Below, piece by piece: positions 1-7,983 of a stretch of DNA of 64,000 bases. Source of the DNA: Pseudolysobacter antarcticus (GTDB taxonomy: Bacteria > Pseudomonadota > Gammaproteobacteria > Xanthomonadales > Rhodanobacteraceae); assembly GCF_004168365.1 (NCBI RefSeq), contig NZ_CP035704.1:1116001-1180000 (forward strand). Direction: 5' to 3'. A model generated the notes under the pieces. That model was not told where the DNA came from, made no database searches, and was given only the letters and a program-made list of their open reading frames with translations. The position numbers and the translations under genes were made by a program. Each line of letters starts with the position of its first letter. The first letter of the stretch is position 1.

Positions 1-519
1 CGATAGCGCATAGAAAACCTGCACTTCGGTGTCAGTCGGATTGCTCTGCGCGACCGTGTTCATCGCTTCTTCATAGGCCTTCGCGCGAACACGATGCGAC
101 CTATGTTCGAAATCATCATAGTAAGCAGCCGCCGCTTCAATCAATTGGCGTTCTCGACCGGGGCGGACGTTCAGCCGAAGCGCTCGATCGATCTCTGACT
201 TGCCCTTGCTTAACTCGACTGGGCTAGGCGGGCTCCACAATTGGTGGAAATACGACATGGCAACGCCCCAGTGCGCGATAGCGCATCTGGGATCGGCAAT
301 AGCGACATCCTGAAACGCCTTTTCGGCGGCGACATACGCGAACGAATGCAGCAGCGCGACCGCGCGCTCGAAATCATGTTCAACACGTGGCGCACAGGAC
401 GTTGCGAATGTGACATGCCCCAGCTTTTCCGGAGGCGGGTGCGAATGCGTCTCTTGGCTCAAGGCAGACGTTGCGCAGATGAGCGCACCGATTACGAACA
501 ATCCGACAAGTGGCTTCAT
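1..519 (-). CDS. Secreted TPR-type protein, 3' part missing at the window edge
   Basis: An open frame of 173 codons runs from an ATG at 519 to the left edge with no stop, so the protein continues outside the window. The first ~21 residues (MKPLVGLFVIGALICATSALS) form a signal peptide. The mature part has a conserved-looking block (LGHVTFATSC, then FERAVALLHSF, ADPRCAIAHWGVAMSYFH). As I recall it, this matches a family of periplasmic proteins with helical TPR-like repeats that is usually annotated only as tetratricopeptide repeat protein. The function is unknown. The call rests on the signal peptide, the block pattern and helix-rich composition; no catalytic motif is visible in the part present. 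Confidence 0.7.
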   Translation of the reverse strand, partial: MKPLVGLFVIGALICATSALSQETHSHPPPEKLGHVTFATSCAPRVEHDFERAVALLHSFAYVAAEKAFQDVAIADPRCAIAHWGVAMSYFHQLWSPPSPVELSKGKSEIDRALRLNVRPGRERQLIEAAAAYYDDFEHRSHRVRAKAYEEAMNTVAQSNPTDTEVQVFYALS

Positions 520-667
520 GCTTCAATCCTCGGTGCAAGAACAAAAATTTATACCGATAAACGCAACAGACCAAATGACATCTGCGGCCCAGCGATGACT
601 ACTTTCGGGTGTGTCGCCGGTATTGCCTCAGACCGACGATAGTCTTGCCCAATAGCTCGACGAGAAA

Positions 668-2179
668 TCAGACTAGCGACAGCACGCGCCACGCCGGGAA
701 TTCATCGCCGGGCGCTGGCGCATCAATCAAATCACACGCCAGCAGTCCATCGTCGCTGCCGGCTTCGCACAGATACACCGCAATCGCGCCGTATTGTTGT
801 GCGGTGTAGACGATGCACCAGTCCTGCGGCAGTTCGCGGCGTTCGGCGTGATATTCGGCATCGATATACGCAGAAGCATTCGCTTCGAGAATTTCTCGAC
901 CTGCCGATGAAACCAGGCCGCGCACGGTGGCGATTTCGACATCGAGTTCGATGGAGTTTTTCGGTCGCTCGACATGCAGACTGTGACGCTCAAGATGCGC
1001 GGCGATATTGGCAGGGATCGCATACGCCAGCGGTCGTTGCACCACATGCTCGCCGACAAAATTACCGAAGTAGGGCACAGCCACGCTGATCGGTGCGCCT
1101 TCCAAAGTGTAAGGCTCGCGCGTCAGCACTTCGACCTCGCGATCGGCAAATGCTTCGAGTCGATAACGTACCGCGATATGCTCGGGTGGCTCGATGCATG
1201 CTGCCAACGACGTGACGATTTCTGCACCGTGCTTGGCGACATAAGCGAGCGATTCACGCAGGAATGCATACGTCGTGCGAACGCGCTCAGCGAACGTCAG
1301 ATACGAGTATGTTTCCAGCAACAGATCGAGGCGATTGGTCAGGCCGCGATAATTTCCACCGAAGCGCGGGTGGTGCGTATAGGTGATCCAGCCGGTGCCT
1401 TGGCCGCCCTCGTCGCGCAGAAAATTGCCGTACCAATGCGAGTCGAGGCCATCGTTTTTTTTGACTGCCGCCTGCACCGCCGGCAGCAAGCGCGAGCGCA
1501 TGTAGTCGATCGGTTCGCGGCGTCCGCTTTGCACCGTATGCGGAATGTCGAAGGTCATCGCAAACCGATGAATCGAGCCGTTGGTCGCGTGGCAGTCGAT
1601 CACCATGTGCGCGTTCCAGACATGGCAGATGCGCGTTTGCAGCAGGCGCATTTCGGCGCCTTCCTGGCGCATGTAGTCGCGATTCAGATTGATGCCAGCA
1701 GCGTTGACGCGCGTGCCGACGCCGCCGACCGGACCGATCTGGCCGTGCAGCTTCGAGATATCGAGACGACGATTTTCGACGCTGATGCGATCGTTGCCGT
1801 CGGCGTTGAACAACGGCACGATGATCAGCGTGAGCTTATCGAGCAGATCGCCATGCTGGCCCGCCAGAATATCGCGCACCAGCATCAAGCCGGCTTCCTT
1901 GCCCTCGACTTCGCCCGCGTGGATGCCGCAGATAACAAGCACGATCGGCAGGCCGGATGCGTGCGCGGCTTGCGGAGTAAAATGGCCATGGCCCGACAAC
2001 ACCAGCAGCGGCAATTCACGGCCTTCCGGTGTGTTGCCGAATTCGCTGATCGATAAACGCGCATCGCCAAGCTTGCGCAATTCCGCGATGAAATCGAGCA
2101 CATCGGCATGCAATGATGTTTCGCTGTAATCGGAACGTTCTGCGCGCGTCAGTGGATGGATTTTGGAGGGTGCGGACAT
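668..2179 (-). CDS. M14 family zinc carboxypeptidase
   Basis: A 503-residue protein with the hallmarks of the M14 metallocarboxypeptidase family, which removes C-terminal or related amino acids using one zinc ion. Residues H87 and E90 in GIHAGE give the first zinc ligands, H197 in IDCHATNG the third, and NLNRD (residues 164-168) is the usual substrate-carboxylate region. A LLLETYSY stretch near residue 285 is the likely position of the catalytic glutamate. No signal peptide is visible, so it is probably cytoplasmic. The start ATG has only a weak GAG about 10 nt upstream. The gene stands alone, 220 bp upstream of the next minus-strand gene. The exact substrate cannot be read from the sequence. 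Confidence 0.9.
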   Translation of the reverse strand: MSAPSKIHPLTRAERSDYSETSLHADVLDFIAELRKLGDARLSISEFGNTPEGRELPLLVLSGHGHFTPQAAHASGLPIVLVICGIHAGEVEGKEAGLMLVRDILAGQHGDLLDKLTLIIVPLFNADGNDRISVENRRLDISKLHGQIGPVGGVGTRVNAAGINLNRDYMRQEGAEMRLLQTRICHVWNAHMVIDCHATNGSIHRFAMTFDIPHTVQSGRREPIDYMRSRLLPAVQAAVKKNDGLDSHWYGNFLRDEGGQGTGWITYTHHPRFGGNYRGLTNRLDLLLETYSYLTFAERVRTTYAFLRESLAYVAKHGAEIVTSLAACIEPPEHIAVRYRLEAFADREVEVLTREPYTLEGAPISVAVPYFGNFVGEHVVQRPLAYAIPANIAAHLERHSLHVERPKNSIELDVEIATVRGLVSSAGREILEANASAYIDAEYHAERRELPQDWCIVYTAQQYGAIAVYLCEAGSDDGLLACDLIDAPAPGDEFPAWRVLSLV

Positions 2180-2399
2180 CGGCTTGATCTCGATGGATGA
2201 CTGCAGGAATTCTAAACGAGTGGCGCGTTTGATGGGCGCCTGACCGGTCGTTGTGAACCGGCAACCGACATCCTCAGCAGTGACGCTTGCGTAGAAGTTT
2301 GGCGCAGCAGTGTGCCGCGCAAACGCAATAAATTTTCGGGAACAGGGTTAGCATCGTCGATCAAGACGGGTCTGAAATTACTCGCACGGTCTGCCGCGA

Positions 2400-3074
2400 T
2401 CAGCCCGTGGTAGCTGCGAGTTCGGGCAATCCGGCGATCTGACGCAGCGCACGCTCGAACGTCTCGACCGGTTGTCCGCCGGAAATCAAGTGCTTGTCAT
2501 TGATGATCACGGCAGGTACCGAATGAATGCCATGTTCGGTGTAGAAACGTTCCTGCGCACGCACGATATCGGCGTATTCGTCGCCCGCAAGAATCTGTTC
2601 GGCGCGAGTTGCATCCAGACCGACTTCGGTCGCGGCTTGGATCAATACTTCGTGTGCGCCCGGATTTTTTCCGTCAGTGAAATACGCATGGAACAAGGCT
2701 TCTTTCAGCGCGAGCTGGCGCCCGCCGCCTTGCTCGTCGGCCCAATGCAGCAGACGATGCGCATCGAACGTGTTGTAGACGCGACTGCGATTGGCCTGAC
2801 TGAATTCAAACCCGAGCGCTGCACCACGCGCGCGCAAGGCTTCACGAGTTTGCGCGAGTTGTTGCGGCGTCGAGCCATATTTCTGGATCAGGTGCTCGTT
2901 GATGTCTTGGCCTTCGGCTGGCATCTGCGGGTTCAACTCAAACGGTTGAAAATGCAGATCGGCCTGCACTTTGTCGCCGAGATTATCCAGCGCCTGTTGC
3001 AGCGCTTTCAGTCCGATCACGCACCACGGGCACGAGACATCTGAAACAAAATCGATCTTGACGGGCACAGCCAT
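2400..3074 (-). CDS. DsbA family (FrnE-like) dithiol oxidoreductase
   Basis: A thioredoxin-fold protein of 224 residues. The beta strand IDFVSDVSCPWC carries the CPWC redox pair (C15, C18). The rest matches the FrnE/2-hydroxychromene isomerase-like branch of the DsbA family: an inserted helical domain and the cis-proline segment HSVPAVIIN near residue 190. A longer frame begins at 3107, but I chose the ATG at 3074 because GGAG lies just upstream and the conserved fold begins immediately after it. There is no signal peptide, so it is a cytoplasmic thiol-disulfide enzyme rather than a periplasmic DsbA. The substrate is unknown; FrnE homologues are linked to oxidative stress. Confidence 0.9.
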   Translation of the reverse strand: MAVPVKIDFVSDVSCPWCVIGLKALQQALDNLGDKVQADLHFQPFELNPQMPAEGQDINEHLIQKYGSTPQQLAQTREALRARGAALGFEFSQANRSRVYNTFDAHRLLHWADEQGGGRQLALKEALFHAYFTDGKNPGAHEVLIQAATEVGLDATRAEQILAGDEYADIVRAQERFYTEHGIHSVPAVIINDKHLISGGQPVETFERALRQIAGLPELAATTG

Positions 3075-3206
3075 GAGATTCTCCGAAATTCGCGCGTTGT
3101 GACGCAACTGACTATATTCACCTCAGATAAGGTCACGATGGTGTGTAATCAACCGGAGTAGATTCACGGCACAGGCAATGCCTATACCCCCTGCGAGATT
3201 TCCGTC

Positions 3207-3428
3207 ATGAGCGATCTGCCGAATGCCATCACTATTGACGAGGCGCGCGACAAGATCACGCACCTGTGGGAATTATGGAATGTGCAGCATCCGGTGGTCG
3301 GTGGCGCATCACCACTGACATTCTATCGCTGGCTCGAACATGAGCATTCGCATGTATTGAGTTTCGATTTCGACGGCGACCGGTTTCAGCAGATTGTGGT
3401 CTGGATAAATACTACGCACGGCTCGTGA
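3207..3428 (+). CDS. Hypothetical 73-residue protein
   Basis: A small free-standing frame between two minus-strand genes, starting MSDLPNAITIDEARDKI. It is acidic and aromatic-rich (WELWNVQHP, FYRWLEHEH) with no signal peptide, membrane segment or cysteine. The Shine-Dalgarno is weak (GCGAG about 10 nt upstream). I do not recognise a family. The reading is supported by protein-like composition and by the absence of any competing frame on either strand. It could be a small regulatory or toxin-antitoxin-like protein, but nothing shows that. Confidence 0.6.
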   Translation: MSDLPNAITIDEARDKITHLWELWNVQHPVVGGASPLTFYRWLEHEHSHVLSFDFDGDRFQQIVVWINTTHGS

Positions 3429-3503
3429 CGCCATCGCGGTTGGGCGCAGCGGCGATTGATAGCTGAGGCACGCCAGCGTTTCCACATATCGGCAACGATC
3501 GGA

Positions 3504-5720
3504 TCAGGCGCGTCGGTATCGAGCGGTAACTGCGATCAACCCCAGCGCCAGAAGAATCAGCATCGCCCAGGTCAGCGCAGGAATTTTGAGCGGGCCAAAC
3601 GAATTGGTCACGTTTGTTGAATAGACGACGGTGTTGTCGGTCGAGGTCGATGCCAAACTCGGGTTGGACGACGCATCCATCGCTACTGCTGCCGGGATGC
3701 TGACCACGATGATTCCCGACGTGGTCATGCCTGATACGGAGACTGTGTAGTTGGCGCTGCTGCCAGTCACGTTGGCGACCAGCGTACCGCCGGCGGTGCT
3801 TCCGGTGAAAGAAATGCCAGCACCACTGAAGCCGATCACAGGCTCGCTGAACAATACGGTGAATAAAATCGGCGCGGCATTGGCTGGGTCGCTCTGTCCA
3901 AGAGACTGATTTACTGTCACGGTGGGCGGCACGCTGTCTGTGCTTACGGCTGCACACGCCGAAAATTCCGACGTGTTATTGGCGGGATCTGTTGCCGTCG
4001 TGGTAATTACGTGACCCATCGGTACGAATTCCGGCAAGGAAGCGTTGATGGCTGCGTTACCTGAGCCATCCGTGGTTACATTGCTGAAACCCAGAAACGT
4101 CTGGCCTTGTCCGTTACCGGAGGCATCACAGCTTGCGCTGGAAAAAAACTCCACACGAAAACTGGTATTGGTGGCGCTGTTCAAACTGCCCGCGATCGAG
4201 GTCGAACCGGCCGCGCTGGTTGCCGTCGTCAGTAGCGGAAAGTTCTGCAGATTGTTGGCACCAGTATCCGCATCGCCCGCATCGTCGGGAGTAACGCCGT
4301 TCGTACCGAGATCTATTCCGAGTGAGGCATTGCCGAATATCGAGTTGCCGAGGATGGCGTTGTTGATCGCCTGCGAACCGCAGAAATTATCCGTGATTAC
4401 ACTGACGCCGCTCGCGCCATTGAATGCAATCACATTGCCGGCACCGGCCGACGTGCCGCCTATCATCGCATCATGGTGATCGCTGGCGATGTGCACGCCG
4501 GTAGCTCCGTTCGGCAGCGATGCGAGACCCAGGCTGTCGGTGCCAATGAAATTTCCCTGCACGATGGACGATCCACCAAAACATCCGCCGAGTGCTACGC
4601 CATCGACCTTGTTGCCGGAAATCACGTTGCCCGCGCCAGCATTGCTGCCGCCAAGAATGTTGCCAGTTGCCGTGCCGGTTATCGTCACGCCGTTGAATTT
4701 GTTGCCCAGCGCGTTATTTCCTGCCGCATTCAAACCGACCAGATTACCCTCAATAATATTTTTGTCGGCGGCTTGCACCGAGATGCCGTCACCATTCGCG
4801 GAAATCACATTGCCGGCGCCGGCGTTGAGTCCGCCGACGGTATTGGTATTGGCGGCATTGAAAATAATCACACCGAAACCGAACGCGGTCGAATTGCCCA
4901 GCGCCACGGTTCCTGTTGCGTCGACGCCGATGTAGTTGCCCGCGATCAGGTTGCCGCTGGCACCGGCATTGTCGATTTCCACACCGCCGAAAACATTGCC
5001 TTGGCCGTTGGCGGAAATGATGTTGCGCGCCGCCGTTGTTGTGCCGCCGATGATATTGTTCGGCACCGCGATAATCTTGATTCCGGATCCGCCGTTGCCG
5101 GCGGCACTGCTGCCATCAGCGCTGATGCCGATAAAATTTCCGCTGATCAGATGTGATCCGCCGCCACTGCTGATTTCGATGCCGGAGCCGGAAAAATTGC
5201 CGATCGCCAAACCTCTTACGGCTGAGCCGGAATGATTGGAAAGCACCAGTCCGATCGCACCCGCACCCGCTGCGGTGCCATCGAGGAAAATTTGAATAAC
5301 GGCGTTGTCTCCGATCCCCAACGTATTCGCGCTTGATGATCCTTGCGTATAACCGTTGATCGTCAGCGACTTGGTAATCAATGGCAGCGCGGAGGTCAGG
5401 GCAATGCTGTGGACGCCGCTGCCGGGGATGTTGAAATTGATGCTGTCGGCGCTGCCATAAGCGCCCACCGCAAGCACATCGGCATTGACGTTGGCCGCGG
5501 CGTTGATTGAGCTGATGGCCTCGCGCAACGTGACTGCACCGTCTGCAGAAACCGTGTCAGCCGCGCTGGTCACGGTGATCGTTGCCGCATGCGATAACGC
5601 CGGCATTGCGGCAATCGCAAACAATAATGTGGTGAGACGCGAGAGGATTTTTCCGGGCGTGATCGCAGCCGCTCGATCGGCTGCTGCGAGCGACAACAAA
5701 CTGCCTCGGGAAATTTTCAC
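3504..5720 (-). CDS. Secreted beta-helix protein with CSLREA-like start and IPTL-CTERM-like tail
   Basis: A 738-residue exported protein. It starts at GTG (5720) behind GGAGAGGGC. A signal peptide ends near A45 (ALSHA). Next comes a CSLREA-type segment (TVSADGAVTLREAIS), then about 350 residues of parallel beta-helix repeats built on NVISGN, NIIGG and GNFIG motifs. After that lie a small beta domain (about 500-590, SFRVEFFSS...) and an Ig-like domain (DSVPPTVTVNQS...). The C-terminus, KIPALTWAM followed by a hydrophobic segment and RYRRA, resembles the IPTL-CTERM sorting signal that exosortase H is thought to process, but has one residue fewer between L and W than the usual IPTLxxW. It is probably surface-anchored or released after sorting; the ligand is unknown. 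Confidence 0.85.
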   Translation of the reverse strand: MKISRGSLLSLAAADRAAAITPGKILSRLTTLLFAIAAMPALSHAATITVTSAADTVSADGAVTLREAISSINAAANVNADVLAVGAYGSADSINFNIPGSGVHSIALTSALPLITKSLTINGYTQGSSSANTLGIGDNAVIQIFLDGTAAGAGAIGLVLSNHSGSAVRGLAIGNFSGSGIEISSGGGSHLISGNFIGISADGSSAAGNGGSGIKIIAVPNNIIGGTTTAARNIISANGQGNVFGGVEIDNAGASGNLIAGNYIGVDATGTVALGNSTAFGFGVIIFNAANTNTVGGLNAGAGNVISANGDGISVQAADKNIIEGNLVGLNAAGNNALGNKFNGVTITGTATGNILGGSNAGAGNVISGNKVDGVALGGCFGGSSIVQGNFIGTDSLGLASLPNGATGVHIASDHHDAMIGGTSAGAGNVIAFNGASGVSVITDNFCGSQAINNAILGNSIFGNASLGIDLGTNGVTPDDAGDADTGANNLQNFPLLTTATSAAGSTSIAGSLNSATNTSFRVEFFSSASCDASGNGQGQTFLGFSNVTTDGSGNAAINASLPEFVPMGHVITTTATDPANNTSEFSACAAVSTDSVPPTVTVNQSLGQSDPANAAPILFTVLFSEPVIGFSGAGISFTGSTAGGTLVANVTGSSANYTVSVSGMTTSGIIVVSIPAAVAMDASSNPSLASTSTDNTVVYSTNVTNSFGPLKIPALTWAMLILLALGLIAVTARYRRA

Positions 5721-6147
5721 TCGCCCTCTCCGTGATCAATGAATTTTGCTGCCGAATCATTTTGCAGCGGCTGACATAACCCGGTTGCGAGTAAGAATGC
5801 AGTCCCCGGATGTGTACAAGCGGTCAAAACCCCACTGACCAGTATCTCATCATGTGCCGTTTTGACCAAATGCAGACTTGTTCTGACGCAATTTCAGTCA
5901 GCAAATACAATACCTTATCGGACGCGGTGAGCGATTTATGGAGAGATTTGTAACTACAGCCCGTGCGGGAAAATGCCGCGGTTGTTGGCTCGAGCTCAGC
6001 AGAAGCTTGTGCGTGATGACTGCTGTCGCACGAGAGCGAAGGCAGCAGCAGGCTTGTTTGTCATTCCGCGTTACAATGTAACATTGTTGGATTGGGACGA
6101 TCCGAGCGCGGCGTCCACCATCTGGAGATTCTGAAAGACAATCAATC
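5721..6147. other. Divergent intergenic region with a long inverted repeat
   Basis: This 427-bp spacer separates the minus-strand beta-helix gene from the plus-strand zinc gene and holds both promoters. GGTCAAAAC at 5822-5830 is repeated inverted as GTTTTGACC at 5869-5877, with a 38-nt loop. A Zur-like palindrome lies at 6070-6082. The open frame running through here on the minus strand (5898-6506) has no protein-like features. Confidence 0.5.
6070..6087 (+). promoter_or_regulatory. Candidate Zur operator upstream of the zinc-protein gene
   Basis: GTTACAATGTAAC at 6070-6082, followed by ATTG, is an inverted repeat (GTTAC, 3 nt, GTAAC). It fits the gammaproteobacterial Zur pattern GTTATAnTATAACATT with one transition in each half. 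It sits 65 bp before the ATG of a ZrgA-like gene, where a zinc-responsive repressor would be expected. The match is by eye against a remembered consensus. Confidence 0.5.
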
Positions 6148-6735
6148 ATGTTCGAACGATTTGAAAATCGGCATATCCGCCTGCTCGTGACGATGTTGCT
6201 ATTCGCGTCGAGCGCGCCCGTGCTGGCGCAAATCGAACGGCAACACGGCGCGCATGTGCATGGCACCAGCACCGTCGATATCGCGCTCGACGGCAAGACA
6301 TTAACGATCCATCTCGATGCGCCGGGCATGAATCTGCTCGGCTTCGAGCATGCGCCACGCGATGCGGTCGAGCGCGCGAAAGTCAGCTCGGTACTGGCGG
6401 ATCTGAATGCACCGTCGGTATGGCTGCAGCCTGCGGCTGGGGCTGCCTGTCGGCTCATGCATGTCGACGTCGAAAGCAAAGGCTTGGGTGGTGTCGCCGC
6501 GGCCACATCGAATTCGCCTTTGAACCGCGAACCGGTCAGCGCGGAAACGCATGCCGATTTCGACGCTGATTACACATTCGAGTGCGCGCAGCCGGATCGA
6601 CTCGATAACATCGATATTCAACTGATCGCGCGTTATGCCGCCACCACAATTGTCACCGTGAACATCGCCTCACGCGCCGGCCAGAGCACCGTCGATCTGA
6701 GCGGTAGCAACACTCGGGCAAGCTTCCCGCAATAA
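6148..6735 (+). CDS. zrgA: ZrgA/DUF2796 family periplasmic zinc protein
   Basis: A 195-residue exported protein: signal peptide to about residue 28 (SAPVLAQ), then the family signature RQHGAHVHGTSTVDIALDGKTLTIHLDAP. The line LLGFEHAP completes the DUF2796 pattern. Histidines near the mature N-terminus and in LMHVDVES are likely metal ligands. In Vibrio, ZrgA works with an ABC transporter in zinc uptake; no transporter genes accompany it here. A candidate Zur box lies 65 bp upstream, which supports the zinc role. The Shine-Dalgarno is poor; the nearest GGAG is about 20 nt before the ATG. Confidence 0.8.
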   Translation: MFERFENRHIRLLVTMLLFASSAPVLAQIERQHGAHVHGTSTVDIALDGKTLTIHLDAPGMNLLGFEHAPRDAVERAKVSSVLADLNAPSVWLQPAAGAACRLMHVDVESKGLGGVAAATSNSPLNREPVSAETHADFDADYTFECAQPDRLDNIDIQLIARYAATTIVTVNIASRAGQSTVDLSGSNTRASFPQ

Positions 6736-6920
6736 CGACGACAAAGCCTGCTCTCGTTCAAGCAAGGTTTGCGCTGCGGGTGATAAGGGGGAGAGTCGAT
6801 CGAAGAATACGCGGCGCGCAAATCGTCCCATGCGTTGGCATATGCCACGACTCTGATTAAGATGCTGGACGCGGCATTTTTCGATGCCGCATCGTCCCTC
6901 TGCAGATCCCACGGAATTCC

Positions 6921-7439
6921 ATGTCGCCTCGATTCGTAACGCGTTCTTCATCCATCCACGGCAAAGGCGTTTTTGCCGCCGTCGATATTCCCGCCGAGGA
7001 AATCCTGATCGAGTACAGCGGCAAGCGCATCACCTCGCAGCAGGCCGAGCGGTTGCACGGCAACAATAGCGAAACCGGCCACACGTTTCTGTTTTCGGTC
7101 AACGAAAAATTTCTCATCGACGGCAACACTGGCGGTAATTCGTCGCGCTGGTTCAACCACAGTTGCGCGCCGAATTGTCAGGCGCAGGTGCACGTCAACA
7201 TCAATGGCGATGAGCGCAAGGACAAGGTGCTGATCGAAAGCCTGCGTCCGATTCGAGCTGGCGAAGAACTGACCTACGACTACGGTCTCGATTTGCCACC
7301 GCCGCATTCGAAACGCCTGAAAAAAATCTGGGAGTGTCGTTGCGGCGCCAAAAATTGCACCGGCACGTTGCTCAAGCCGCGCAAGCCTGCCGCCAAGAAA
7401 GGAGCTGCGAAGACCAGCGTGAGAAAAACCAAGGCGTAA
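6921..7439 (+). CDS. SET-domain protein-lysine methyltransferase
   Basis: A complete minimal SET protein of 172 residues. GKGVFAA (14-20) starts the S-adenosylmethionine-binding fold, NHSCAPNC (79-86) and GEELTYDYG (114-122) form the pseudoknot and catalytic tyrosine region, and C139, C141 and C146 (ECRCGAKNCTG) match a post-SET zinc motif. The tail is lysine-rich (KPRKPAAKKGAAKTSVRKTKA), which suggests nucleic-acid contact or self-modification. The family methylates lysines in proteins; the bacterial target is not evident. It follows the zinc gene on the same strand after 185 bp but is probably transcribed independently. Confidence 0.9.
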   Translation: MSPRFVTRSSSIHGKGVFAAVDIPAEEILIEYSGKRITSQQAERLHGNNSETGHTFLFSVNEKFLIDGNTGGNSSRWFNHSCAPNCQAQVHVNINGDERKDKVLIESLRPIRAGEELTYDYGLDLPPPHSKRLKKIWECRCGAKNCTGTLLKPRKPAAKKGAAKTSVRKTKA

Positions 7440-7475
7440 CCGATATCGCCCTCGGCGCGCGATCTGGAATTGCGA

Positions 7476-7850
7476 TCAGTCCTTGCGCTTCAGCAGATTT
7501 TTTAGATCGGCGAACGGGTTCGATGTTGCCGCTGCAGTCGTTGGCGCTTGGGCGCTGTCGCCGGTGAAGTCGATGTAGCGCGAGTGCTCGTTATCGTGGC
7601 AATACACGCACAGCAATTCCCAGTTGCTGCCATCGACCGGATTGAAATCGTGATCGTGATTGCGATGATGCACGGTCAGTTCCTGCAGGTTGGCCCGCGT
7701 GAATTCGCGCGCGCAACGGCCGCAAATCCACGGATACATTTTCAGGGCCTGCTCGCGATAACCGAGATCGCGTTGCTCGGCATTGCGGCGGGCATCAGCG
7801 ACGATGCGGTCGAGCTTGCTGTTGTCGATATGCGGTTTGCTGGTAGTCAT
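7476..7850 (-). CDS. yajD: YajD-like HNH nuclease
   Basis: A 124-residue HNH protein. Two CxxC pairs (C43/C46 in WICGRC and C81/C84 in LCVYCHDNEH) form a structural zinc site around the HNH motif, with TVHHRNHDHDF (residues 59-69) supplying the catalytic histidine and N87/H89 closing it. Length and order match Escherichia coli YajD closely. It is cytoplasmic with no signal peptide; family members are predicted nucleases of unknown role. It is convergent with the SET gene, whose stop lies 36 bp away. Confidence 0.88.
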   Translation of the reverse strand: MTTSKPHIDNSKLDRIVADARRNAEQRDLGYREQALKMYPWICGRCAREFTRANLQELTVHHRNHDHDFNPVDGSNWELLCVYCHDNEHSRYIDFTGDSAQAPTTAAATSNPFADLKNLLKRKD

Positions 7851-7926
7851 GGCGAAACTTCGATGGCGGGGACGCCACGATAACGCGCCGCACGTCCCAG
7901 CAAAAGATCTGCCGACAAATCAGGCA

Positions 7927-7958
7927 TTCTGCGCCAGCGTTTATGCGCTGGCGCAGAA
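7927..7958 (-). terminator. Strong stem-loop after the GH20 gene
   Basis: TTCTGCGCCAGC (7927-7938) pairs with GCTGGCGCAGAA (7947-7958); one further G-C closes a 13-bp stem with a 6-nt loop. It lies 26 nt beyond the GH20 stop codon. It lacks a U tract, so it may protect the mRNA end or assist termination rather than act as a classical intrinsic terminator. Confidence 0.5.
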
Positions 7959-7983
7959 CACGTTGATGACCGCGAACACGAGA

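Noticed and set aside
241-642. 133-codon plus-strand frame near the left edge.
   Set aside because: It overlaps the truncated minus-strand gene with a clear signal peptide and ordinary composition; the plus frame has neither.
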